64,000 bases of DNA from Promerops cafer (taxonomy: Eukaryota > Chordata > Aves > Passeriformes > Nectariniidae), in NCBI GenBank assembly GCA_013398275.1, contig VZSE01004866.1:358273-422272 (forward strand). Direction: 5' to 3'. Shown piece by piece: positions 10,665 to 22,500 of the stretch. How positions within the stretch are numbered: position 1 is the first letter of the stretch; every line of letters starts with the position of its first letter. The notes beneath the pieces are model-generated. The model was given only the letters and a program-made list of their open reading frames with translations. It made no database searches and was not told the origin of the DNA. The translations under genes and the position numbers were made by a program.

Positions 10665-13600
10665 TTTCTTCCTCTTCTTTCAACTGCTTTATACCAGATT
10701 TTTTTTTAATAAAGTGGGCTTCATTTAGAAGGCTTTGAACCTTTTAATAATCTCATTGCTCCTGGAAAACCCTAAGAGAGAATTTTTAAAATTTATTATA
10801 TAAGCACCTTGTGCCCTGTGTCCCATTTCTTGATTTAAAAACCCTTGGGAGGCAGATGACTGATATCAGACTACCATATATAATCCATGTGAGAACTGGG
10901 TTGTTAGATGGTAAATTATCAATATAAAATATTTTTTTGTGGTTTAGTTAACTGCAGAAAGGCACATCTTAAACTGACATGAACTGCTACAACATAAGGA
11001 TTGAATGAAAGACAAGTTTCTTCATCAGTGGGTGGACTTGGTTTAGTTTGATCAGTGTGCAAGCACACAGGAATGTTCAGGGCGCTTTTGTGTGTGTTTC
11101 TGAGGCAAGAGATGCTTTATGAACACTGGAGCTGCATGAAAAGAAGTGCCTCCACTTCCTGTTTGAATCAATGTCCATCTATTGTGAGGGATTACATCTT
11201 GGCTCTTACATGTTCATGACTGTGAAGAGACTTCCTGAAGATGGGATACAGAAGGATGTAATTTTTATCTTGTTTGCAGAAACTGCCAGCAAGTCTGGTT
11301 ATTGCATTGCTGTACTTTGTGAAGTACATCAAGGCTTCCCTGAGGGAGCAGAACTCAGCCCAGTGTGATGTTTCACAGGGGTCGGTAACTCAGAAGTTGA
11401 GGAGTCTCATCTCCCATTGAGATGAGAGCACTGAAATTCACATTTAGGCATAGACTCTGTGCCAGGAAATAATATAAAGAGCTCACAGTCTTTGATCCCC
11501 AGTCTGTTGTATGTGGATGGTTTGCACAAAATAGGCAAGGTTTTTATTTTTTGTAGCCACTAAATAGACCTGTATTTATTAAGTGAACCTGATCGTCACA
11601 GTCACTAGCAGTCAGAAAATTTGCTCCCCTTTAGGCAAGTTCTACAGCTGTCCTTTGTTTCTGTTACTTTCCCATCTGCTTTTCTTTGTATGTCTCATCC
11701 CTCCTTCTTCCTTCCTTTGTCTCTGTGTATCTCCTTTGTTATTCTCCTTTCATTTCCTTCTCAGTATTAAGTCACCTTTCTCACCCCTGAGGTCTTGAAT
11801 AGCATCACATTCCCCATTCCATCTGAAAAAAAAAAATATCTTGAAAGACATGGTTAGTTATGACACTGACATGCCATTAGTTTGTGAGTTGCCATTCCAG
11901 TGAAAATAGATGTTCACACTTGGTCACAAGTTGTGTGTAGAATTGGACAGACTGCATGGCATTGCTTAAGGAAATCTTGTGTTCATGGCAGGATCTGTAG
12001 CTCTAGAGCATAGCAATAGCAGATGTTTAAAAAACAATTGTCCCCAAAATGCATCATCTTAGTTGAACTGGCCCAGGAGCAGCATATTTCACCTAATGCC
12101 TCAAATCGAAAGCTGTGAAGAGATCCCTTACCTAGGGTTAATTTTGGATTGGGGACATACTATGAAATACACTGCTTCTGTGTTAAGCTTCCAGGTGAGT
12201 TTAAATAATCATAATTAGAAATGAAATACTCCAAATTCCATTTCCAGTTCTGCACATGCCATCTAATAAGAATTTGAAATTACTTTGTTGCTCATCCAGG
12301 TGTAATTGAAAAATAATCATAATCTATTCAGTGTTAGATTTAATATATAAAAGAGGTACTGTGAGCAAAACACAGCTTCTGAAATGTCTATTGCCATGGT
12401 TTTTATTGTCTGGATTAAGTTCAGATATTAGTGCATGTCATTCTCATACTTGGGTGATGTCATTCTGAGGTGGGACTTTGCCAAGTATGCCTCATTATTA
12501 CTTTTTGCAGCTGATAGGCAATGAATTCTTTTTCCTTTAAATGAAATTAAATATTTACAAGCTGTTACTTATTGCAGGAATTTAAATGAATGAAGTTTCT
12601 TTTGAAAACAAACACAATCTGAGGAAAACAGAGACAGCAAATGAGTTTGAAGCTGTCACAGGAGGCAACTTTGAATCTCATATATCCAAGTTGTCACTTT
12701 ATCTGAGCTGTGAAAACATGGGAGTCAAAAGCAGAAACATGTAAGGTCTTGGTTTCTGGCATAGCTTATTTCTCTGATGCAAGTGCACTTGCTGTGTAGT
12801 CACTGAAGTTCATGGACTGAAAGAAGATGAACAGATTTTGAGTGCTTTTATCTAACATGAAACTGATACTGTCTTATGGGAATGACTTCTAAGAAGAACA
12901 TGAGAATGTCTGTACTAGGCTAGACCTGTGGATATTTAGGGAAGAGCATCAGACTCAGATGAAAATTTTGTGATCCTTCACCAGACAGCTTTTCTGGCCA
13001 ACAGCAATTTGTGGCTCAGGGGTAACTGTAAAAGTTTCTCAGGTGCAAAAAGCACCTTGTTTGTAAACATGAAATGAGAGGGAATATGAGCTTATGCACT
13101 TGCAAGTACTGAATTTCTATTATCCTTTCCATTAAGCTAAATGAGTTCAAATTTTGGGGTATGTTCTCTTAGTGATTTAGATTTTGTGGATTTGTCTCTA
13201 CATTTTAGAATTTTAAAACCATTTATTGATTTTATATTGATTTAAATAGTATTTAAATTCAGAAAAATTATATGAAGTAACAAGTAGATCTATCAACACA
13301 ATTTACAAACTATGGGGTTTTTTTCTATTGTAAGTTTTTCACCAATTTGGGTACTTTAAAGAGTGTTATTTCTCTTGAGTGAATATTGTTTTTGGAAAGA
13401 AAAATGCATGGCAAAAGCAGTTTTAGATGTCTTTTTGTTTCTATAGAATTTATTAAAGCATCTTTTTAGACATGTGGATGATGATGCTGTCATATGCAAA
13501 AAGTACAAAGTATCCCAAATGTTTTCCTTGGCTATTTGAAGTTGAATAAATGCTCATTAAAGGGACAACCTCATTTAAGCCAGGATTAATTTTAAATTTA

Positions 13601-16600
13601 AGCCATTATTCCTTTGGTACATAACCAATACTGTGTATGTTCTTATCAACAAGTGAGTCTCATTTTTAATTTATGGAAGTTTACCTGAGAGTATTCAAGT
13701 GTCTCACCCTTTCCATGTATGAAAAAATGCCTTTGATGTCTCAGCATTTGACATTAAAACAGCTGATCTTCTGGTGTGCTGTATAATAAAGTTGTTTTGA
13801 TACATACAAGAAATTCTGCTTGTTTGTTCCAAGTTTGCATGGCATAGTTAAGCTAGTTTTTGTTCAGTAAAAATTGGTGATTCTTTTGAAATGGAAATCA
13901 ATCCTTTTCTCTTAAGTTGCTTAAAAGGTTTATTAAACAGGCATGTTTAGACTTCTTAGATTTTAAGAAGTGCTGAAGGTGAATTTTGAAAATCTTGCTC
14001 ATTGTTATTTACAAATAGTTCATGATTTTAAAATAGAGATTTCTAGTACTCTCTTTCAATTTTAACTATTGTTTTGAAGGGCATCAGTAGAAAAATTCAA
14101 TTATAGTGTTCTGTCTATAGACTCCCTGAGAACTTGGGCTGTGATTGTATTTCTCAGTTAGAATGAAGCAACACCGTTTCATTGACTTAAATTTCATCCA
14201 TTATGGAAGGATCCTTGGCTTTAATTTGTCTCACAGGTAATGGAATTTTAACAGTAATGGAAAGAAAGAGGTGCAAGAGCCTACAAAATGGAGAAAAGTA
14301 AACAGAAACAAGTAATAACCCAAGAATTATATTTTAATTGTTGAATTCCACACCGTTCTTTCTTACTGTTCTTCCTCTTCATTTTATTTTCTCTAAAATT
14401 CTATATTACTGCATTATCTAGGAGAAACAAGCCTCTTAGCGTGAGCTGAGAGTTGTTGTTTTTTGCCTTTCTTTGTCTTCTTACCCTCTCTTATTCCTCT
14501 ACCTTCCTTTCTATGGATTGGTTAATTTAATCTTTCTAGCTGCTGTGTGTTCAGCATCACTAGGGTCAGCATGTTAAATATGGAAGACACATCAGCTGAA
14601 GGAAACTAATATCCCAATCAACTTACTACCAGTGCAGGTAGAGGGAAACCAGCTGGCACGAGTGAATTGATTTCTGCATCAATCTCCTTGCACAGGCAAT
14701 CAATTCAGCAGAGAGAAACGAGACCTGAGTCCTCATCACTTCCTGCAGCAGAAGAACTCCTGTAGTGGAGTTTGCTTGTCCTGAGCTCACTGCTGCACTC
14801 AGTGAGCTGTGAGAGCAGGGGTTCTCCATATGGTGTCCCTGAGCCCAAAGCCTGTGAAAGGCCACAGCAGCTTCAGTGTGTATTGGGTAGATCCTTGGGC
14901 TAATGCTGCAACCATACGAGTCACCATGTTAGTTATCTGGTATTTAAGCCCCCAAAGCATCATCTCTCATCTCTGCTAACAGCATGAGGCTCATCCTGAC
15001 AACAAAAGCAGCACCAATTCTATTTGTAATTTTTTGTAGTTTCTGAATCACATGCTAATAATTCTGAGGAATGACACACAAGTAGGCATCATTATTATAT
15101 CTACATGGGGAAAAAATATGGTTTTCTTCCTTCGCTTTCTTTTGGTGAAGGAACAGTGGTGCAGCAAACCAAGTCTGTTCAGTACTAAAAATTTTCAGGA
15201 CATTATACTGTGTAACTTAGGTAATTGCTTAAATAGTCAAGTTAAAGAGAAAATAATTAGAAGGCTAATTTCGATTCCTCCTTCCCTATTACCACTTAAA
15301 GATGTTGACTGTAGAGTTCTGTTACTGCTTCATTTAGCTTGAGTATTGCAATGAACTAACTCCTTGCACATCGGACTGTCATTGTTCAGAGGTGAGGTAG
15401 GGGGTTTGTGTTGCAGGATCAGAGCATGTAGCACTTGTGGTGCCATAGACTTAGGAGCAAATAGGCTGACGTTGGCTTACACAAGGAAACAGACTTGCTC
15501 TGCTTTGATCCCAAAGGTATCATTGATTCTATTTGCAGTACATGGTCAAATATTCATCCATGGTATCAGAGAGGTTAACAAAAGGTTGTCATAGGGCCAT
15601 GTTTGTCACAAATAGTGACAATAGGATAGTATAATGTCAGCATGTCGTGGTGCAAATGTCAGCATTTTGTGATGTGACAAATTGTCCCCAAGGACAGACT
15701 TTTTAAGAGGTCCTAACAGATGTTGGAAAAATGAGTAAGTTTAGATTGATTTTATTCGTGTCATATTCAGGAACAATCAGGAGGTTAGAAAGCAAAGCTT
15801 GTAGCAATTTGTATCACTTTTCATTCTTGAAGGGTCTTTGCTAATGTCACAAACTTTAGTCATTATATACGTGATACTTCCTTAGCAGGCAAATTTGTTG
15901 ATGCATCATGCTTCAAGGCAGCTCCAGAGATGACAATTTTTCAGGAATAAATGTGTTTAATTGGACTGTTCTCCATTTGTAGCAGACTGGATTTTCCTAT
16001 TTTAACCACAAAATAGTAGGAGAATTTGAAGTTTCCAGTCTGTCAAAATTTAAGTGCAATAGGAAGTAAGATAATTTTGTTTGTATTTGTTCTGTCCTTC
16101 ATTCAGACCTTGTTAGAGGCAGCTGTGAAGCATACTAAGTGGTGCTGCTTATACTTTATCTACGAGGCAAATGCAGCTGGGATGGCTGTGCTGTGTTAAC
16201 ACAACTAAACCCAACCACACTTAGATTCGATATTGCAGTGTATTCCTGGGCCGCTCCCATGTACGCCTGACACATACTGTGAGAAACTGGAGGAGAGGAT
16301 GTTCAGTAGTTTCCAGAAGACATTTTAAATAAAATTAAGACGTGCAACTTGCACTGAAATCAGGGCCTTTGAGAATGCTGATTGGGTTTCTTAAATATGA
16401 AGGAGATATTCTGGTGGGAATGGAAGGCTGCAGCTTTTTCTGTGGAAATAGTAGATTTCCTGTTCTGTAGAAATAGACTAGGTGGAAAATTTGTTTGTCC
16501 AAGCACAAAATAATTGAATCATACATTTTCTCTTTAGGTGAGGTGTTTCTGGATTTAGTTATGAAATGCAGTCTCAGACAGGCCTAGTCATTCTTCAGGG

Positions 16601-16874
16601 TGGTGGCAGCATGCAAGGCTGATTCTGTCAAACATGGGTCAGAAAAGCAACATGTAACAGCACTAGCAGGCTGTATTATGGACCCTCTTCCTGAAGAGTT
16701 TGTGCTCATTCTAAACTGGACTTCAGATGAGTGATCTTGTATGAAACTACCTCCCTGTGTGTTCTGGTTCCAGCCAGGGCAGATTTTTGTTTTGCAGTAT
16801 CCAGGAGGAGGCATGGCTAGGACACAGACTTTATTCTGTGCCACCTCTGGTCATTGCAGGCAGTGGGGGGAAAG
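10665..16874. other. AT-rich non-coding DNA
   Basis: No gene or recognised transposable element. A long pyrimidine-rich tract runs from about 11640 to 11764 and ends in an acceptor-like TTCTCAG. The part 12200-12620 is dense in TAAT/ATTA cores. The part 13100-14400 is very AT-rich, with a short AT palindrome at 13240-13258. The exon-like candidates 12063-12194 and 15338-15391 are discussed as findings. Confidence 0.6.
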
Positions 16875-16902
16875 GGAATCCCTTCTGGGGAGAAGGGATT
16901 CC
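16875..16902. repeat. Perfect short hairpin, 12-bp stem and GGGG loop
   Basis: GGAATCCCTTCT is followed by GGGG and then by its exact reverse complement AGAAGGGATTCC. In RNA the stem can gain a G-U and an A-U pair on the outside. A partial copy of the left arm's end (CCTTCTGG) follows directly, which suggests local duplication slippage. It is too short for a microRNA precursor. Confidence 0.85.
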
Positions 16903-17190
16903 TTCTGGTCAAGAAAACATGGTGGAGGGATCCATCTGATACTGTCTATTATTGAGAGTGTTTCTGTGTGAATAATTTATTTTCTTATACCTTTTTTTAT
17001 TAATATTGTTGCTGTTGTTGTTCATTTTCTACTTTTTTTTTCTCATTGCTATTTCCAGCAAATTGTTCTTACCTCAATGCGAGCCTCCAATTGGAGGGGG
17101 GAGGGGAGCGGCACATGGTTTTAGAGGAAGTACTAAACTGGAGAATACCATTCTTAAATCACAACAGCCTTATTTGGCAACAAAAAGGAC

Positions 17191-17768
17191 TATCATGGTT
17201 TCATCTCAGCTGGCAACCAACCCCCACACAGCCCTCACTCACTCACCCACCACTGGGACTGGGGAGAGAACTGGAAGGGTAAAAGCTAGAAAACTGGTGG
17301 GTTGAGATAAAGACAGTTTGATAGGGAAAGCAAGAGCCACACAAACAAATAAAACCAAAAAAATTAATACCCTGCTTCCCATGTGCAAGCAGATGTTCAG
17401 ATACCTCCAGGACAGCAGGACCTATCATGGTAACAGTGACTTGTGAAAACAAATACCACCACTCCAAATATCCCACCCCTTCCTCCTCTTCACCTCACTT
17501 TATATACTAAGCATGATGTCACATGGTCTGGATTATCCCATTTGTCAGTTTGGGTCCCCTGTCCTGGCTGTGTCTCCTCCCAGCCTCCCGTTCATCTCCA
17601 AGTTCCCTGCCAGAGTGGAGTGTGAAAAAGCAGAAAAGGCCTTGGTTCTATGTAAGATCTGCTCAGCAATAACAAAAACTTCTCTATATTATCAACCTTG
17701 TGTTCTGCACAAGTCCAAACCCCCTACCAGCCACTGTGAAGAAAATTACCCAAGCCAAAATCAGCACA
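17191..17768 (+). mobile_element. Solo LTR of a bird endogenous retrovirus-like element
   Basis: This is a roughly 580-bp LTR in + orientation, recognised from its ordered blocks: a start resembling 'tgtcatggttt', the 'cagctggcaac' block, the 'tcactcacccacc' stretch, 'gtgggttgagataaagacag' near 17298, a TATA-like TTTATATA at 17499-17506 followed by 'gcatgatgtcacatgg', 'ctgtcctggctgtgtctcc', 'ctcagcaataac', and an end resembling 'agccaaaatcagcaca'. LTRs of this family are abundant in many bird genomes. No second LTR, primer-binding site or gag/pol/env remnant lies on either side, so it is a solo LTR left by recombination. The expected 5' TG has become TA. Target-site duplications were not clear. 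The exact RepBase name is not assigned. Confidence 0.85.
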
Positions 17769-18460
17769 CACTAGATGTGAAAGATGTATTGAAATTTGTG
17801 CTTTCCAAGTCTGTATGTTCTCAACTTTCTTTTCACACAGAAACACGTTTTGTGTTAAACACTTACTCTGCCTATATAGTTTGGACATTTAAAGTTTGAG
17901 CTGCTGTTCTTTGAAAACACAGACTGATATAGGTAAAACATAGTATATTCTCTAAGTAAGGCTAGGGTGGGAAGTCCTTGGACAACTCCTCCCCAGGAGC
18001 TGGGGAAGCCTGTCCACTCATGTTGGCTTTAACTGTGACGCTACTGTCAAGACAACTGTGCTCCTATGAACTTCCCCTGCTGTACTTGGCCAACACTGAG
18101 CTAATTCTCTGTGATTACACCCGGCTGTAACTTCCTGCTGAGGAAGAGAAGTTGAATAAAGAAAAAACATAGTGTTTGATGGATATGAACAGTGTTGAAC
18201 AAACTTTAAACAGCTTTCTAATCAAGATATTTAGACATTGTGCTCTTTTTTCAAACTATTTGGTCCAGAGCTGATGCACAGCTGAAGCACAGCTGACACA
18301 ATCTTTCTCCTCAGTAAGGTCCTAAAGTAGGAAATTTTTGCTCAGATTGCCAACAGTGTAAGCCTCTGTTTCCATAGTTTCTGTCTCAAAAACAGCCTTG
18401 AGGTGAGTTGTGATTTCTCTACAGAGGACTGCCTGGTTGCACCTTGATATGTTCCTGCAG

Positions 18461-18566
18461 AAATGGCAAACAAGATGGGTCCAGTTGTTTCTGAATCTCC
18501 TGGGCTTCAGGAGAACCACTTTCATTTTGCGGGGCTGCCAGAGGCTTTCCATTCAACCTTGAGCAG
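18461..18566 (+). other. Exon-like segment with a strong start codon (candidate)
   Basis: The segment follows an acceptor-like GTTCCTGCAG and ends at a good donor, GCAG|GTAACT. Two bases inside lies an ATG with G at -3 and G at +4, a strong start context. It opens a frame of 34 codons plus 2 bases that runs to the donor, beginning MANKMGPVVSESPG. Local GC is higher than in the flanks. It therefore has the shape of an alternative first coding exon or an internal exon. The peptide is not recognised. A competing open frame of 76 codons lies on the - strand (18322-18552), which weakens the case. Confidence 0.3.
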
Positions 18567-19484
18567 GTAACTTGAATCTTTCTATATCTAAATGTCGAAC
18601 ATGGAGGTCTTGTTCCGCTTCTCTGGTTATAAGGGCAACATCAAAGATCATTAAGTTGTTGGATACTTTGGAAATATATGCAATCATGTTACCATAGTTA
18701 AACAGAAGGGAAAGAGTGGCAATCTACACAGGGAAGTTATTTTTCTGATGTTAGTCTGATATAAGGGAATCTCATTTTACAGTCCCTTATCCAGAGCTTT
18801 TATGTGGCTTTACATCCTCCATGGTATTGCTTTTTAAATGCTGTGCTGTAAAAACAGTAGAGCATTGTGAATGATTTTTCATTTTCATATATTTTTAATG
18901 TCTTATACTTGCATTAGTGAAAAATACTTCTTATTAAGCCACTTTTAATTTTGATATATATTATTTTCTCTCATAATAACATCTATTTTAAAAATCCTTG
19001 GGAAATTTTAACTTTGTTAAGGAATGTATGGTATTTTTAAAATTATTTTTCTCAGCTATATGTTTTTTTTTAAATTTTAGTTTGGTAAGAGTTATAAATT
19101 TATTAGAATCATTGCATACATAATAATTTGAAATGTGTCTGGCATTAGTTCTGTAAAAACAATCTGGATGTTCTCTGATCTGGATCTACAGAGTCATAAA
19201 ATATATATGGCACTGTATTAAGTTTTATAATGCTCATTACTTCACTGTTGTACCTGTTGGGTAGAAAATCACTGAAGCGAATGAAGAGTATTGCTCTTTG
19301 GGCAGCAGAAATATTGGAAGTGCTTTTACATGGCCCCTTCTAGAGATGAGTTTCACTGCAGGGTTCAGCAAAGAAATAATTAGTATTTAAACTGTTTGCG
19401 AAAGAATATGACTTCTGAAGAAGAAGAATTACAAATCAGTGAAGTGCTGCAGAAGTGTTATTTGGGCTAAAATAATTGCCACAT

Positions 19485-19558
19485 GAGGTCTTCAAGTTAT
19501 AATGAGGGATATCTGTGGTCTAGGAGAGTGAGCTTATAACTCATTATAGTAGGACCTC
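19485..19558. repeat. Imperfect inverted repeat of pre-miRNA size
   Basis: The left arm 19485-19506 (GAGGTC...TATAATGAG) pairs with the right arm 19540-19558 (CTCATTATA...GACCTC). The two ends match exactly over 6 and 9 bases, with a mismatched and bulged centre. The loop is about 33 bases. It folds to about 74 nt. There is no evidence of expression. Confidence 0.6.
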
Positions 19559-22500
19559 GTTTTAATTCCTGAATCTTTCGCATGACTGTCATTGCAATTT
19601 GGGGCAATGCTTTTTGTTCCTGTTCCACTGGTTAGAGCTGTATTAGCAATGTAATCTGTGTGTCTTTAATATTAACTGGGCCTTCATATTTAGTTACTTT
19701 CAGGGTCAATTGCTAAGCTACTTGGACAACAAGTTTAACCAACCTGCTTTGTAATTACTGTAGCTCTATTCTGGAAGGCCTGAGGGGTCTACATGTGTTG
19801 TACAACATTGACCATTGTACTCTAGCAATGAGCTCCAAAAGGTTAAATATTTAGATAATGCTAGCCAACCTTCTGCTTATAACTATAGCCCTAATAAACC
19901 TCAATATTTGTCTTGATAGCTTTCTATTTTTGAAAGGGATTTTAATTTATGTTCTGTAGTAGATGTATTTCTTTAATGAGGATTGCATTAGTATTGCAAA
20001 TGGTCATAATACGTTTAGTTTCAAAAGATACTTGCTTTGAAATTTACTGCAGAATAGTGTAAGTGCAACCGTTTACTTGGGAGTGTCTAGGAGAAAGTCA
20101 TGTTGATATTTTAATTTTAGACTATGTCATTGTAGCATGCCACTTCCATTACTGGAGAGCCAGTTATTTGTTCTCAGGAGAGTTGTATAGGGCATGAAAC
20201 AGCCCTGTGAGTATGGTTGTGCAAAGCCATCAGAGAAGATGTAAGTTTGTGGTGGGTGTATAATCCCAGTGCAGTTTTGTGTGACGAGAGCTTGTAGTCT
20301 AGACCTTGGATGTAAGCAGTTCCTGAGTGTCAAGCATGGCATGCAAGCCCCATTTATGTGAGTGGCTGAGGTTCACCTGTCTATTGGTGGGCTTAAATGC
20401 TTTGCAGTGTATTGAGTTTGCATTCTCCCAGGTTCTAGCCCTCTTAGAGCAAGCCCTCCAAACCCAAGGTTGTTTTTAAGTGTACTGGTGCTTGGTGCAG
20501 CTCTGCAGCCACTGTGCTGATGCTACTGAGATAGATCTGACACAGGCAAGGGGCTGAGAAAATGTGGCCAAAGCAGGTCGGAAACATGAACATTGAGGAA
20601 GTAGCTTCACTGCTGAATCAGTGTGTTGTGAAACAGATTCCTTAATGTACAGTTTGCTACCTGTTTGTCTGGGTAGCAGTGCTGCCTTAAGCAGCTACAG
20701 AGTATTTCCAGACTTATACAAACACTCCCAGCTGGTTTCACTGTAGGTGTTTGTGGAGAACTGAACTGGAGACGATTTATTGTGATAACAAGAACCTGGA
20801 CTGCTGAGTTAGACCATTCTCTTTAATGTCTGATTTAAATCTGCTTTGCTTCAGGTTACTTCTTCCCCTATCCACTCCATATGGAGAAAAGTTTATTTCC
20901 TGTCTGTTTTCATCAAGCTTTAATATCTCTGAAAGCTTTTATTAGACTTCGCCTATATATTGTGTTCTTTATATTTAATACCCTCAACTTTTTCATCCTT
21001 TCCTTGTTGCTCACTTGGTGCTGCTTTTCTGGACTGCTCATCATTTTTATGGTGCACTTCCAGGCTTTTTCCAATTAATCAGGATTAGTCCTGTGATGCT
21101 CTGGCAGGAACACACTCTTCCAACTGTGGTCTTCTAGGTAGCTTTGTTCATTTTATTGGTAAACTCCATGAATTTAAGTCTTTTTCTTGCTGACTACAAT
21201 AATGTATAAGGAAATGAATCTTTTAGAAAAATAGGATTTTTTTGTATTTCTGTGGCTTTTACTTCTTATGGCAAACTCTGCTTTGAATTAGTGCATCTAC
21301 TTCAAGTCTTGCATAGCGACATTGGGTTTTGCATGCCGTTGCCCGAATCTTCTTCCTTTCTGGCATATGGGCACACAGCATATGTCCTCCCACATCTCCT
21401 TTCACCCCTACCTCACTTCACTTTTACTGCTGGGCAGTCTCCTGGTCTCCTGTAATCTGTTTTTTTTCTTTATTTCTTCTATTTAGTCTCCAGGCACTGC
21501 TGGAATTTTCTTTCTTTCTCCCTCTGCATCCTTAAGTTTTCAGCCAACATAAGCTTCATAATACATTTCTGGATTATAGACATTTATTGTTAAATTTTGT
21601 ATAAGCAATGTACCCAAGTAAAAACAAATTCTGTTAAAATCAGAAGCTCTGTGTGCATGTATATATACTTATTTATGTCTCACTTGAAATACTCTGTAGG
21701 TTAACCTCTGCTTTATTTTCTCCACAGAAAATCATTGAAATGTTTACAAATAATGACCTCTGTTGCCTTCGTTGAATGTTCCCTTTTCTCTGTCACTGTT
21801 CCCATGTGGCCAGTGTGAAATCTGTGCTTCCAAAACAGTACCTTGTATGTCCCTTAGATTTTGGTTTTGGAGTAGGGCATATAGATGCTATGGCAAAGCA
21901 GGTAATAATATTCAGCAGATGTTAATGCATTAAACATAGGAGTTCAGAGGCAGGATTCTCACTTTTATTATTATTACTGCATAGCTTTTAAGTGTCCCTG
22001 CATCTTCTTAGGCAGATATCTGGAATTTATTGAGTGAAGTAAATTCCTTCTGGTGTTTACAAGAAAAAGTGACAAATGTGATTTGATAACACTGATGATT
22101 GCACAATTCCCTTTCTGCTGATGAATTCAAAACAACTTCTGAGAGCAATATGAAATTAAGTGTTACCAAGACCAGACATGGAATTAAAGTAAAACCAAAC
22201 ATTGGTTAAACCCTCAGAACTGCAGAATTTCTTGCAGAGACATTCAGAGAACAGAAGAAAAAATAACAGAATATTAACAAGCTTTACCTCTATAAGAATT
22301 AAACAGATTTTTCAGATAAATAGAAGTGCATAGCTTGCTGAAAGAACAAAGAAGAAGCATTGCAGGTGCTTCTACCAAGCCATTGTTACTGACAGGGCGA
22401 AGAAATGGTTGAGGAAAGTCTGTTGAATAACCAGTGGAACATGGGACACCAGTGAGCAGAGTGTGTCTGCTCTGCACACAGGAATGCTATGGTAACTTCA

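Noticed and set aside
13240..13258. AT-only palindrome with 9-base arms
   Set aside because: Only A and T around one G, in very AT-rich sequence, so easily a chance event.
17006..17899. Several overlapping frames of 60-128 codons
   Set aside because: They lie in or beside the solo LTR and match no gag, pol or env region.
18322..18552. - strand frame of 76 codons
   Set aside because: No recognised domain. It overlaps the + strand exon candidate, and at most one could be real; neither is proven.
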